Shown: piece after piece, positions 1 to 7,240 of the stretch | Position numbering within the stretch: position 1 is the first letter of the stretch | How the letters are laid out: each line of letters opens with the position of its first letter | Assembly: GCA_036381435.1 (NCBI GenBank) | Contig: DASVCW010000027.1 | Location: 1-34,508, forward strand | Direction: 5' to 3' | DNA length: 34,508 nucleotides | DNA from: Fodinibius sp036381435 | Lineage (GTDB): Bacteria > Bacteroidota > Rhodothermia > Balneolales > Balneolaceae | The notes under the pieces: model-generated | What the model saw: only the letters and a program-made list of their open reading frames with translations | What the model was told of the DNA's origin: nothing | Databases searched by the model: none | Made by a program: the position numbers and the translations under genes

Positions 1-155
1 GAACCGATACCGAAGGCAGCCAATATTTCATCATGCACCAGTGGAGCCCTCATCTAAATGGGAACTACACACGATTCGGCGAAGTGATTGATGGAATGGA
101 TGTGGTAGATCAAATTGTGCCGGGTGATGAAGTCGTGAGAACAACCTGGTTTTAA
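1..155 (+). CDS. Cyclophilin-type peptidyl-prolyl cis-trans isomerase (C-terminal part)
   Basis: Only the last 50 codons are in the window; the first whole codon starts at position 3 and the stop is TAA at 153-155. The fragment contains GSQYFIMHQWSPHLNGNYTRF followed by GEVIDGMDVVDQI, which is the classic end of the cyclophilin fold: the GSQFFI strand, the H-L-(D/N)-G loop, and the F-G-x-V-x-x-G-M-(D/E)-V-V segment. Cyclophilins catalyse proline cis-trans isomerisation during protein folding. The upstream part that would show a signal peptide or other domain is missing, so cytoplasmic or periplasmic location cannot be decided. The family is clear; the subfamily is not. Confidence 0.9.
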   Translation, partial: TDTEGSQYFIMHQWSPHLNGNYTRFGEVIDGMDVVDQIVPGDEVVRTTWF

Positions 156-181
156 GCGGAAAATAAATCAGCAGGGAAATT

Positions 182-329
182 GTAGGACAGGTATCCTGCC
201 CGTCCGGGAAAGACTAAATCACCGTCAAATTTTGCACAGTATATTCTTGATATAAGAAGATTCTTCAGGTTCTAAAATCCTAATCGTTTTAATGTTTATT
301 CCTGTCGGGCAAGATGCCCGACCTACAGG
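182..329. repeat. Inverted pair of hairpin repeats in the spacer upstream of sdhC
   Basis: The 379-base spacer 156-534 has no convincing gene. It holds two related hairpin units in opposite orientation. The right unit (301-329) has a perfect 8-bp stem, GTCGGGCA/TGCCCGAC, at 304-311 and 315-322, plus outer CCTGT/ACAGG. The left unit (182-202) read on the minus strand matches 306-326 at about 17 of 21 bases. A third relative, again with CCTGTC at one end and CCCGACCT at the other, lies at 19766-19790. This looks like a REP-type intergenic repeat. Confidence 0.6.
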
Positions 330-454
330 AGGCGTAACGGGACGCAAGTGTCTCTCCCCGATTAGCCCCTATTTAGAATATCTCTGAATAAGATTAGATG
401 AAGGAAACCAGTTTCATCATCCTTGCCTTTTTGGGTAAAACACCTGATCTTCCA

Positions 455-476
455 ACCCTTGAAAGGGGTATTTTTT
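455..476 (+). terminator. Possible intrinsic terminator ahead of sdhC
   Basis: ACCCTT at 455-460 pairs with AGGGGT at 464-469 (6 pairs including one G-T wobble) around a three-base loop, and is followed after one A by TTTTTT at 471-476. It would stop readthrough from upstream, or act as an attenuator if the sdhC promoter lies before it. The stem is short, so the call is moderate. Confidence 0.45.
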
Positions 477-534
477 ATATCAGCTATATGCCAAAAAAAA
501 TTAACAAAATCGATTTAAAAAATTTATAACGGCA

Positions 535-1233
535 ATGCCATCACTTCTAAAAGCGCTTCAGTCTCAAGTTGGTAGAAAGGTATTAACAGGGATAACCGGA
601 ATTGGACTTATTATTTTTATTATCCTTCATTTACTGGGCAATCTCCAACTGTTCAGCGATACCAATGCTTTTAATTTATACACTTATAATCTCGAAAGCC
701 TTGGATGGATTTTATACGTCCTCGAAGCAGGCCTGGCATTTGCTTTCATTTTGCACGCCTGGCTGGGTATTTCCATTTGGTTAAAACGCCGTAAGGCAAA
801 ACCAACGAAGTACAATGATTTCGAAAGCAAGGGCGGTCCCAGTCATATTAACTGGTCATCGGTTTCAGCCATTTTTACCGGTATTGTCTTGCTGATATTT
901 CTGGTGCTTCATCTTAAGACGTTTAAGTTTGGTGCAACAGAAATGATAACGGTTGCCGGACAGCAAATGCGTGACCTTAAAACACTGGTTATCGATACTT
1001 TTCAGAATCCCTGGTATGCCTTCGGTTACACTTTTGTAATGATTTTGCTGGGTTTTCACGTTGCTGATGGCATGTGGAGCGCTTTTACTTCGCTCTCAAT
1101 GAAGCGCCGTAAGTTTTCGAATATATTTTATTCCATCAGCATTATTTTTGCCATACTGCTGGCGGTAGGTTTTCTCTTTATCCCGCTCTACATTTATTTC
1201 ACGGGTGGACAAGGAGCTTTAATTTCATATTGA
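535..1233 (+). CDS. sdhC: Succinate dehydrogenase cytochrome b558 membrane subunit (SdhC type)
   Basis: This 232-residue membrane protein anchors succinate dehydrogenase/fumarate reductase to the inner membrane and passes electrons between the iron-sulfur subunit and the quinone. Five hydrophobic segments are visible, near residues 18-36, 58-83, 110-128, 160-182 and 197-222. Histidines at 32, 74, 126 and 175 each lie in a different one of the first four helices, the pattern of axial ligands in single-subunit di-heme anchors such as Bacillus SdhC and Wolinella FrdC. It is followed by sdhA and sdhB on the same strand, and no separate SdhD gene is present, as expected for this type. The ATG at 535 has no strong Shine-Dalgarno sequence. 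Confidence 0.93.
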   Translation: MPSLLKALQSQVGRKVLTGITGIGLIIFIILHLLGNLQLFSDTNAFNLYTYNLESLGWILYVLEAGLAFAFILHAWLGISIWLKRRKAKPTKYNDFESKGGPSHINWSSVSAIFTGIVLLIFLVLHLKTFKFGATEMITVAGQQMRDLKTLVIDTFQNPWYAFGYTFVMILLGFHVADGMWSAFTSLSMKRRKFSNIFYSISIIFAILLAVGFLFIPLYIYFTGGQGALISY

Positions 1234-1241
1234 ACATAGAC

Positions 1242-1292
1242 GAACGGATTGAACTGATTAATTATCCGCTCTATCAGCTTCATCCGCGTTCC
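1242..1292. repeat. Imperfect inverted repeat between sdhC and sdhA
   Basis: The arm at 1242-1257 and the reverse complement of 1274-1292 share GAACG, GAT, GAA and CTGA blocks with small gaps, around a 16-base core. It fills most of the 82-base spacer. The related spacer between sdhA and sdhB carries the same GAACGCGGAT word. Confidence 0.45.
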
Positions 1293-1315
1293 ATAAATTA
1301 ACTATTATTTTTGCT

Positions 1316-3235
1316 ATGAACTTAGATTCCAAAGTTCCTTCAGGGCCGCTTGAAGAAAAATGGTCCAATCACCTAGAACATATTAAACTGGTTTCTCCAA
1401 ATAATAAGCGTAAGCGTGAAATTATTGTGGTGGGAACCGGCCTTGCGGGCGGATCTGCAGCTGCGAGCCTTGCCGAACTGGGCTACAATGTAAAAAGCTT
1501 TTGCATTCAGGATTCCGCGCGAAGGGCTCACAGTATCGCGGCTCAGGGCGGCATTAACGCGGCCAAGAATTATCCGAATGATGGTGATTCCATTTGGGGA
1601 CTTTTTTATGATACCATCAAAGGCGGTGATTATCGCTCGCGTGAATCCAATACATATCGTTTGGCGCAGATCTCGAATGAAATTATTGATCAGGCAGTAG
1701 CACAGGGAGTTCCTTTTGCTCGCGAATACGGTGGATTGCTTGCCAACCGGTCTTTCGGTGGTGCCCAGGTTTCGCGTACCTTTTACGCCCGTGGACAAAC
1801 AGGTCAGCAGCTATTGCTCGGTGCTTACCAGGCGATGATGCGCCAGGTTCATGAAGGTAAAATTGAAATGCATACTCGCCATGAAATGCTCGATTTGGTT
1901 ACCGTTAACGGAAAAGCCCGTGGTATCATCACTCGTGATTTAATTTCAGGTGAAATTAAGCGGTGGATGGCCGATGCTGTTGTTTTATGTACCGGCGGAT
2001 ACGGAAATGTTTTTTACCTCTCGACCAACGCGAAAAATTCGAATGTAACCGCCGCCTGGCGCTGTCACAAACGCGGAGCGACTTTTGCGAATCCGTGTTA
2101 CGTCCAGATTCACCCTACCTGCATTCCTGTTTCAGGTGATTACCAGTCTAAGCTCACCTTGATGAGTGAAAGTCTTCGAAATGACGGACGTGTTTGGGTG
2201 CCGAAAAAGAAAGGGGATGATCGTCATCCGAACGACATTCCCGATGAAGAACGCTATTACTACCTTGAAGAAAAATATCCCGCTTTTGGAAACCTTGTTC
2301 CGCGTGATGTGGCTTCCCGTAATGCCAAAATAGTTACGGACGAAGGCATGGGCGTCGGCTCAACCGGCAAAGCGGTTTATCTTGATTTCCGTGACGCCAT
2401 CAAGCGTGACGGCGAAAAAACCATTTCTGAAAAATATGGTAACCTCTTCGATATGTATCAAAATATTACCGGAGACAACCCCTATGAAGTGCCGATGCGC
2501 ATCTTCCCTGCCGTTCACTACACTATGGGCGGTCTTTGGGTAGATTACAATCTGATGAGCAATATTCCGGGATTATTTATAGCGGGTGAAGCGAATTTCT
2601 CCGATCACGGAGCCAACCGCCTTGGAGCAAGTGCCCTCATGCAAGGTCTTTCAGACGGTTATTTCATCATCCCGTATACTATCGGAAATTATTTAGCCGG
2701 TACCGAAATGGAAGAGGTCAGCAAAGATCATGAAGCCTTCAACGAAGCTGCCCAAAATGCTCAAGCGGGCATTGATAAACTGTTGAATGTGAAAGGCAGC
2801 CGAAGCGTGGTTGATTTCCATCGTGAGCTGGGACAGATTATGTGGGATAAAGTAGGAATCTCACGAAATGCTGAAGGCCTGAAACAAGCGATTGAAGAAA
2901 TTCGAGCTTTGCGTGAAGAGTTCTGGCAAAATGTGCGGGTGCCGGGTGAAGCCGCGAATTACAATAAGTATTTAGAATTTGCCGGACGTGTAGCTGATTT
3001 CCTTGAGCTGGCAGAATTAATGGCTGAAGATGCATTGCAGCGTGATGAGTCCGCCGGATGCCACCTGCGCGAAGAGCATCAGACCGAAGAAGGTGAAGCA
3101 ATCCGAAATGATGAAGATTTCTCTTATGTGGCAGCCTGGGAATACAAGGGCGTAAACGGACAGCTTCAGGAAGAGCTTCACAAAGAGAACCTGGAATTTG
3201 AATTCGTAGAACTGAAAACCCGAAGTTATAAATAG
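1316..3235 (+). CDS. sdhA: Succinate dehydrogenase/fumarate reductase flavoprotein subunit
   Basis: This 639-residue subunit oxidises succinate to fumarate (or the reverse) with covalently bound FAD, on the cytoplasmic face of the membrane. The dinucleotide-binding motif GTGLAGGSAAASLAELG is at about 40-56. The RRAHSIAAQGGINAA segment carries His72, the likely FAD attachment residue. Further family motifs are HPTCIP, VHYTMGGLWVDYN and GANRLGASALMQG, ending in the capping and C-terminal helical regions. Length is normal for the Bacteroidota/epsilonproteobacterial type, which pairs with a di-heme b558 anchor. It sits in the sdhC-sdhA-sdhB operon. The direction of the reaction in vivo cannot be read from the sequence. 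Confidence 0.96.
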   Translation: MNLDSKVPSGPLEEKWSNHLEHIKLVSPNNKRKREIIVVGTGLAGGSAAASLAELGYNVKSFCIQDSARRAHSIAAQGGINAAKNYPNDGDSIWGLFYDTIKGGDYRSRESNTYRLAQISNEIIDQAVAQGVPFAREYGGLLANRSFGGAQVSRTFYARGQTGQQLLLGAYQAMMRQVHEGKIEMHTRHEMLDLVTVNGKARGIITRDLISGEIKRWMADAVVLCTGGYGNVFYLSTNAKNSNVTAAWRCHKRGATFANPCYVQIHPTCIPVSGDYQSKLTLMSESLRNDGRVWVPKKKGDDRHPNDIPDEERYYYLEEKYPAFGNLVPRDVASRNAKIVTDEGMGVGSTGKAVYLDFRDAIKRDGEKTISEKYGNLFDMYQNITGDNPYEVPMRIFPAVHYTMGGLWVDYNLMSNIPGLFIAGEANFSDHGANRLGASALMQGLSDGYFIIPYTIGNYLAGTEMEEVSKDHEAFNEAAQNAQAGIDKLLNVKGSRSVVDFHRELGQIMWDKVGISRNAEGLKQAIEEIRALREEFWQNVRVPGEAANYNKYLEFAGRVADFLELAELMAEDALQRDESAGCHLREEHQTEEGEAIRNDEDFSYVAAWEYKGVNGQLQEELHKENLEFEFVELKTRSYK

Positions 3236-3322
3236 AACGCGGATAACACAGATTGGGCAGATTTGTACAAAATATATTATTTGTTTCTGTGGATATTCGT
3301 GCCATCCGCGTCATCTGTGTTC
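3235..3322. repeat. Inverted repeat between sdhA and sdhB
   Basis: The 19-base arm starting GAACGCGGAT at 3235 matches the reverse complement of about 3304-3322 at 14 of 19 positions. All five differences are G/A exchanges, two of which would be G-U wobbles in RNA. The core of about 50 bases is A+T-rich. Because the spacer lies within an operon, the transcript would carry a stem-loop between two cistrons. Confidence 0.55.
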
Positions 3323-3339
3323 CATTTAAAATTTAAGCT

Positions 3340-4107
3340 ATGGCTGATACATTTACCATTTATTTAAAAATCTGGCGGCAAGCGGGACCTGATCAACCGG
3401 GAAAACTTGTTGATTATACCGTTGACAGTGTGAATGAGCATATGTCCTTTCTGGAAATGCTTGATGTACTTAACGAGCAGATTGTTGCGGAAGGAAAAGA
3501 AGAGCCGGTCGAATTCGATTATGATTGCCGCGAAGGTATCTGCGGCTCCTGTGATCTGATGATCAACGGTCAGGCGCACGGCCCCAAAGCTTTGACCTGT
3601 TCCTGCCAGCTTCACATGCGCAATTATAGTGATGGTGATACCATCGTTGTTGAGCCATTCCGTGCAAGGGCCTTTCCCGTAATTAAAGATTTAGTCGTAG
3701 ATCGTACGGCCTTCGACCGTATTATTGAAGCGGGCGGATATGTTTCCGTGAAAACGGGTTCTGCGCCCGAAGCAAATTCTATTCCCGTAAATAAAACAGA
3801 TGCCGATACCGCTTTTGATTACGCAACCTGTATCGGTTGCGGAGCCTGTGTGGCAGCTTGCCCGAATTCATCTGCCTCACTCTTTACCGGAGCCAAACTG
3901 GCTCATCTGAATCGCCTTCCCCAGGGTGAACCGGAACGCTTGAAACGAACGGTGGCTATGGTTGACCAAATGGAAGAAGAAGGCTTCGGAGATTGTTCAA
4001 ACTACGCCGAATGCGAAGCTGTTTGTCCCGTAGGAATTTCTATCTCCGGAATTGCCGAAATGCGCCGAAATTATATGAAGGCGACTTTCGCGGGGGAAGG
4101 AGTATAG
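3340..4107 (+). CDS. sdhB: Succinate dehydrogenase/fumarate reductase iron-sulfur subunit
   Basis: This 255-residue subunit wires electrons from the flavoprotein to the membrane hemes. The N-terminal plant-type ferredoxin domain has CREGICGSC (Cys63, 68, 71) with the fourth ligand in TCSCQ near 87-89, forming the 2Fe-2S centre. The C-terminal domain has CIGCGACVAACPN (Cys164, 167, 170, 174) for the 4Fe-4S centre, and C-x5-C-x3-CP at Cys219, 225 and 229 for the 3Fe-4S centre. It closes the sdhCAB operon and is followed 22 bases later by a strong terminator. All cluster ligands are intact, so the enzyme should be functional. Confidence 0.96.
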   Translation: MADTFTIYLKIWRQAGPDQPGKLVDYTVDSVNEHMSFLEMLDVLNEQIVAEGKEEPVEFDYDCREGICGSCDLMINGQAHGPKALTCSCQLHMRNYSDGDTIVVEPFRARAFPVIKDLVVDRTAFDRIIEAGGYVSVKTGSAPEANSIPVNKTDADTAFDYATCIGCGACVAACPNSSASLFTGAKLAHLNRLPQGEPERLKRTVAMVDQMEEEGFGDCSNYAECEAVCPVGISISGIAEMRRNYMKATFAGEGV

Positions 4108-4129
4108 ATCTTATAAATGATGTTTATTT

Positions 4130-4164
4130 AATGCCAGTCACTTTTGAAGTGGCTGGCATTTTTT
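4130..4164 (+). terminator. Intrinsic terminator of the sdhCAB operon
   Basis: AATGCCAG and ACTT at 4130-4143 pair with AAGT and CTGGCATT at 4147-4160 around a TTG loop, with one internal mismatch pair. The hairpin runs straight into TTTT. It begins 22 bases after the sdhB stop codon. Confidence 0.85.
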
Positions 4165-4182
4165 ATTAAACTATTAAAAGCT

Positions 4183-4549
4183 ATGTTTAAACGTTTAGAT
4201 ACAACAATTCTTCGGGTCAGTAATATTCTCGAAGCTAAAAAATGGCATGAAGAAAAGCTTGGGCTAACTTCTTCGTTTTTTGATGAAAGAAGAAAAGCTT
4301 GTTGTTCTAAGCATCAGTAATGACTCTTCTCTAACTATCCGGCAAATAAAATCAAACGAAAAGTTAGTGCCTGCCACAGTATCCGGATGCTATCCTATTT
4401 TTTCAGTAGAAGATGCTCAGAAAACTCATGACCAATTAGCAAAAAAAGGAGTCAAAGTTGATGAGCTGATGGAGGGTGATGGAGTAATATTTTTTCGGTT
4501 TTTTGATCCCGATGGTAATGTTTTGGAAGCTTGCGAGGTTTTAGAGTAA
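4183..4549 (+). pseudogene. Glyoxalase/bleomycin-resistance (VOC) family protein, frameshifted
   Basis: Two reading frames together make one VOC-fold protein of about 122 residues. The first frame starts at ATG 4183 (MFKRLDTTILRVSNILEAK, then WHEEKLGLTSSFF) and runs out of sense after about residue 34. The second frame, readable from about 4280, continues with KEEKLVVLSISNDSSLTIRQ and ends FFDPDGNVLEACEVLE, the usual second half with its conserved glutamate. The shift is one extra base (or two missing). A run of six T at 4276-4281 sits exactly at the junction, so removing one T restores SSFLMKEEKLVV. It is either a real inactivating mutation or a homopolymer sequencing error. The substrate is unknown. 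Confidence 0.75.
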
Positions 4550-4638
4550 ATCGGGTTTGAGTAAGGAAGGATGCCCCGTTTAGTTAGAACGCTATAATGT
4601 CTGTTTAATGTTAGAAAGATATTGGATATTTTAAATAC

Positions 4639-4971
4639 ATGACTACGAAAAATTTTAATAAAATAATTTCTCGCAATAAAGAAGTTCTAGGAGGAACTCC
4701 CGTTTTTAAGGGAACTCGTGTCCCTGTTAAGACTTTTTTTGAGTATTTAAAAGCCGGGCAAGCTTTAGATGAGTTTCATGAAGACTTCCCTTCAGTCAGC
4801 TGTGAAAAGAGTATTTCGCTTCTTGATCATGTTGAGCAGCAGCTTAATAACGTTGAATCTTTTTCATTTCAAGAATTATCACCTATTACTTCATCCTTAA
4901 TTGGTATTTTGAAAGATTCAAATCTTAAAGAAGAAGATTACAAGCATTATTTGAAGAATAAGTATCTTTAA
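4639..4971 (+). CDS. DUF433 antitoxin-like protein with a C-terminal tail
   Basis: The first 65 or so of 110 residues match DUF433, a winged-helix-like domain common in antitoxins; the signature EVLGGTPVFKGTRVPVKT is followed by FFEYLKAGQALDEFHEDFP. In many genomes such genes precede a DUF5615 PIN-like toxin. Here no toxin follows: the next gene is recQ, after a 119-base spacer. The last 45 residues (from about 66) extend past the usual DUF433 length. They end in LKDSNLKEEDYKHYLKNKYL, which reminds me of the C-terminal tails of some VapB-like antitoxins; that resemblance is an impression, not an alignment. The domain call is good; a toxin-antitoxin role is inferred. Confidence 0.75.
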   Translation: MTTKNFNKIISRNKEVLGGTPVFKGTRVPVKTFFEYLKAGQALDEFHEDFPSVSCEKSISLLDHVEQQLNNVESFSFQELSPITSSLIGILKDSNLKEEDYKHYLKNKYL

Positions 4972-4974
4972 ACT

Positions 4975-5033
4975 CACGCAAAGGTGCAGAGAAGCTATGC
5001 CCCCAGACCTTCGCGTCTTTGCGGCTCCGCGTG
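4975..5033. repeat. Inverted repeat in the DUF433-recQ spacer
   Basis: The left arm at 4975-4994 begins CACGCAAAGGTGCAGAG. The right arm at 5009-5033, reverse complemented, reads CACGCGGAGCCGCAAAGACG and then CGAAG. The arms share CACGC, AG, GCA and AGA blocks with a few gaps, so pairing is imperfect. The word resembles the one at 17412-17493. Confidence 0.4.
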
Positions 5034-5090
5034 CTGTTCATCCTAATACCTGTTGCACAAAGCCCGCCCTTGTCTTAGATTCCATCCCTT

Positions 5091-7013
5091 ATGGATGATG
5101 CGTTATTCAAAAAAGCCCAACAAAACCTGCAAAAATACTGGGGTTACGATTCCTTTCGGCCGGGACAGGATGAAGCAATTCAATCTGTGCTGAATGGAAA
5201 GGATACAATGGTGCTTTTTCCTACAGGTGGCGGAAAATCGCTGTGCTATCAAATTCCGGCTACGGTTTTAGAGGGACTGACGGTAGTCATTTCGCCCCTT
5301 ATCGCCCTGATGCAGGATCAGGTCCAACAGCTAAAAAAGCGAGATATTTCAGCTACGTTCATCAACAGCACTATTTCAACCCGGGAAGTGGAGCAGCGGC
5401 TGGTGAACGCCCGCAATGGAATGTACGACTTACTATATTGCGCTCCCGAGCGATTGAATACCCATCTCTGGCAAGCGGAATTGCCGGATTTAAATATCGA
5501 TCTTGTTGCCATTGACGAAGCACATTGCATCTCTGAATGGGGACACGATTTTCGTCCCGATTATCGCAAAATTCGTCCCGCATTTGAATCCGTAGCTGAT
5601 GAAATTACATGGATTGCCCTGACCGCTACGGCAACGCCTGAGGTACGAGATGACATTCAAAAAAATCTGGAGTTTGATGGAGCGGCTGTTATTTCAAAAG
5701 GATTTGAGCGCCCCAATTTGAAATGGTGGGTTGTAGAAACCCCTAAAAAGGATGAGAAATTATTGCGGGCGGTCAAAAAAGCGGCACGAGAGGGGTCAGG
5801 TCTGATTTACGGCGGAACACGCAGGAATTGCACCGAACTTTCCGATAAAATTGAAAGAAATCTTGGCATAAAAACAAAAGCCTACCATGCCGGGATTGAC
5901 AGTTCTGTGAGAAAACAGATTCAGCAAGAATGGATTGATGGAACCTTACCGCTGGTGGCGGCAACGAATGCTTTTGGAATGGGAATTGACAAAGCGGATT
6001 GTCGGTACGTGATTCACTATCAAATGCCATATTCACTGGAATCTTATTACCAGGAGGCGGGACGGGCAGGACGTGACGGCGAGGAAAGTTATCCACTGTT
6101 GCTTTATAAATCCGCAGACGCGATCGTTGCGGAAAAGCGGATTAAAGATTCTTATCCCGAAAAGGAGCAGCTACAGCTTGTCTACGATGTATTGTGTGAC
6201 AGTCTGGAATTAGCGGTGGGAGCGGAGATGGAGGCCACCCGGGAAGTTTCGATAAAAGCACTGAAAAAAAGGTCAGGCCTTCCTTCCCGCATCGTTCATT
6301 CATCACTCAAAGTCTTAAATCATGTCGGTGTAATCCAGCTTATTGAAAACATCACCCCGCAAATTGGTCTTCAGTTCATCGCTCATCAAGACTACGTACG
6401 GGAACAGATTGATCATTCAAAAAACCAGCAGAAAGCGGCTTTTGTAGATGTTTTGCTCCGCCAGTTCGGGAATCAGGCGTTTGAGAAGGTGAAATACCTG
6501 GATTTCGGCTACATTCGTCGTAAACTGAATGTATCGCCCAATGCTGTTAAAAAAGGCTTACAGGTGCTTCAGGATCACGACCATTTAATCAAATATGAAA
6601 TCATCGGTGAACAGCCGCTTTTCCGGCTGATTGAAGAACGGCAATCATCATTAAGACTGAGCAAGAAAGAACTGGAAAAGTATCGGAATAGTCTGCTGAA
6701 AAAATTGGAATACATGAAGCAGTATATCGAGACCGAAAATTGCCGTGAAGTATTTATTCGTCGTTATTTTGGAGAAGAAAATGTCTTGCCCTGCGGCCAC
6801 TGCGATAATTGCTTAAAAAATGGTGGGAATTTATACCTGTCAGATTCAGACATTCAGCAGATAAAAGTATCACTGTCTGAGGAGCCTAAAACTTTTTATG
6901 AACTGTGCGGACAGTTTGGCTGGAGTGAATCGCGTACTAAACAGTCCCTCGGCTATTTGATTAGAGAAGAAAAAGTAGTCGCCGAAGCGGATAAGTATTT
7001 TTGGAAGGAGTAG
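5091..7013 (+). CDS. recQ: ATP-dependent DNA helicase RecQ
   Basis: This 640-residue superfamily 2 helicase unwinds DNA 3'-5' in recombination and fork repair. Motif I is PTGGGKS at 44-50, motif II is DEAH at 142-145 followed by the RecQ loop CISEWGHDFRPDYR, and motif VI is QEAGRAGRDG at 321-330. The zinc site Cys551, Cys568, Cys571 and Cys574 (CGHCDNC) follows a helical segment with Arg552-Arg558. In E. coli RecQ the zinc site comes directly after the helicase core. Here about 200 residues, with winged-helix-like character, separate the two, a layout of the shorter RecQ type frequent in Bacteroidota. A short winged-helix-like end follows and no HRDC domain is visible. It is monocistronic as far as can be seen. 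Confidence 0.93.
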   Translation: MDDALFKKAQQNLQKYWGYDSFRPGQDEAIQSVLNGKDTMVLFPTGGGKSLCYQIPATVLEGLTVVISPLIALMQDQVQQLKKRDISATFINSTISTREVEQRLVNARNGMYDLLYCAPERLNTHLWQAELPDLNIDLVAIDEAHCISEWGHDFRPDYRKIRPAFESVADEITWIALTATATPEVRDDIQKNLEFDGAAVISKGFERPNLKWWVVETPKKDEKLLRAVKKAAREGSGLIYGGTRRNCTELSDKIERNLGIKTKAYHAGIDSSVRKQIQQEWIDGTLPLVAATNAFGMGIDKADCRYVIHYQMPYSLESYYQEAGRAGRDGEESYPLLLYKSADAIVAEKRIKDSYPEKEQLQLVYDVLCDSLELAVGAEMEATREVSIKALKKRSGLPSRIVHSSLKVLNHVGVIQLIENITPQIGLQFIAHQDYVREQIDHSKNQQKAAFVDVLLRQFGNQAFEKVKYLDFGYIRRKLNVSPNAVKKGLQVLQDHDHLIKYEIIGEQPLFRLIEERQSSLRLSKKELEKYRNSLLKKLEYMKQYIETENCREVFIRRYFGEENVLPCGHCDNCLKNGGNLYLSDSDIQQIKVSLSEEPKTFYELCGQFGWSESRTKQSLGYLIREEKVVAEADKYFWKE

Positions 7014-7053
7014 GAATTTTAAATACTGAATTCAAAAGGGCCCGAACCCTCAT

Positions 7054-7112
7054 TTACTCAAGTCTATCAGAAGGCGCGGTCTGAGTGGTATCATTGCGTA
7101 CCTGATCCAGCT
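7054..7112 (-). pseudogene. Duplicate of the DUF4296 gene's 3' end
   Basis: Read on the minus strand this 59-base piece encodes LDQVRNDTTQTAPSDRLE and a TAA stop. It aligns codon for codon, with no gaps, to the end of the intact gene downstream on the plus coordinates (LDQLRNDTTQTIPPDSLR, stop at 7241-7243). Over 7064-7112 versus 7251-7299, 36 of 49 bases agree. There is no gene body in front of it, so it is a remnant. The REP-like element at 7117-7192 lies between the two copies. Confidence 0.75.
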
Positions 7113-7116
7113 CCGT

Positions 7117-7192
7117 ACTGGCGCAAGCATCTCGCTTGTGCCTATTGTGCCCATTTTCAACATAAAAGGCACGAGCGGACGCTCGCGCCAGT
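7117..7192. repeat. REP-like double hairpin
   Basis: Two GC-rich hairpins stand side by side between convergent genes. The first is GGCGCAAGC (7120-7128), loop ATCTC, GCTTGTGCC (7134-7142), nine pairs with one wobble. The second is GGCACGAGC (7168-7176), loop GGAC, GCTCGCGCC (7181-7189), nine positions with one mismatch. In addition the outer ends ACTGGCGC (7117-7124) and GCGCCAGT (7185-7192) are perfect inverted repeats, so the whole unit is itself a palindrome. This is the arrangement of a REP doublet. Confidence 0.75.
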
Positions 7193-7240
7193 TTAAAAGG
7201 GCGATTCTACAGATCCGAAAGTTTAGGATGACATAGTTTC

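Noticed and set aside
2838..3314. Minus-strand 158-codon frame over the end of sdhA
   Set aside because: It is the antisense shadow of a well-supported gene, with unusual composition.
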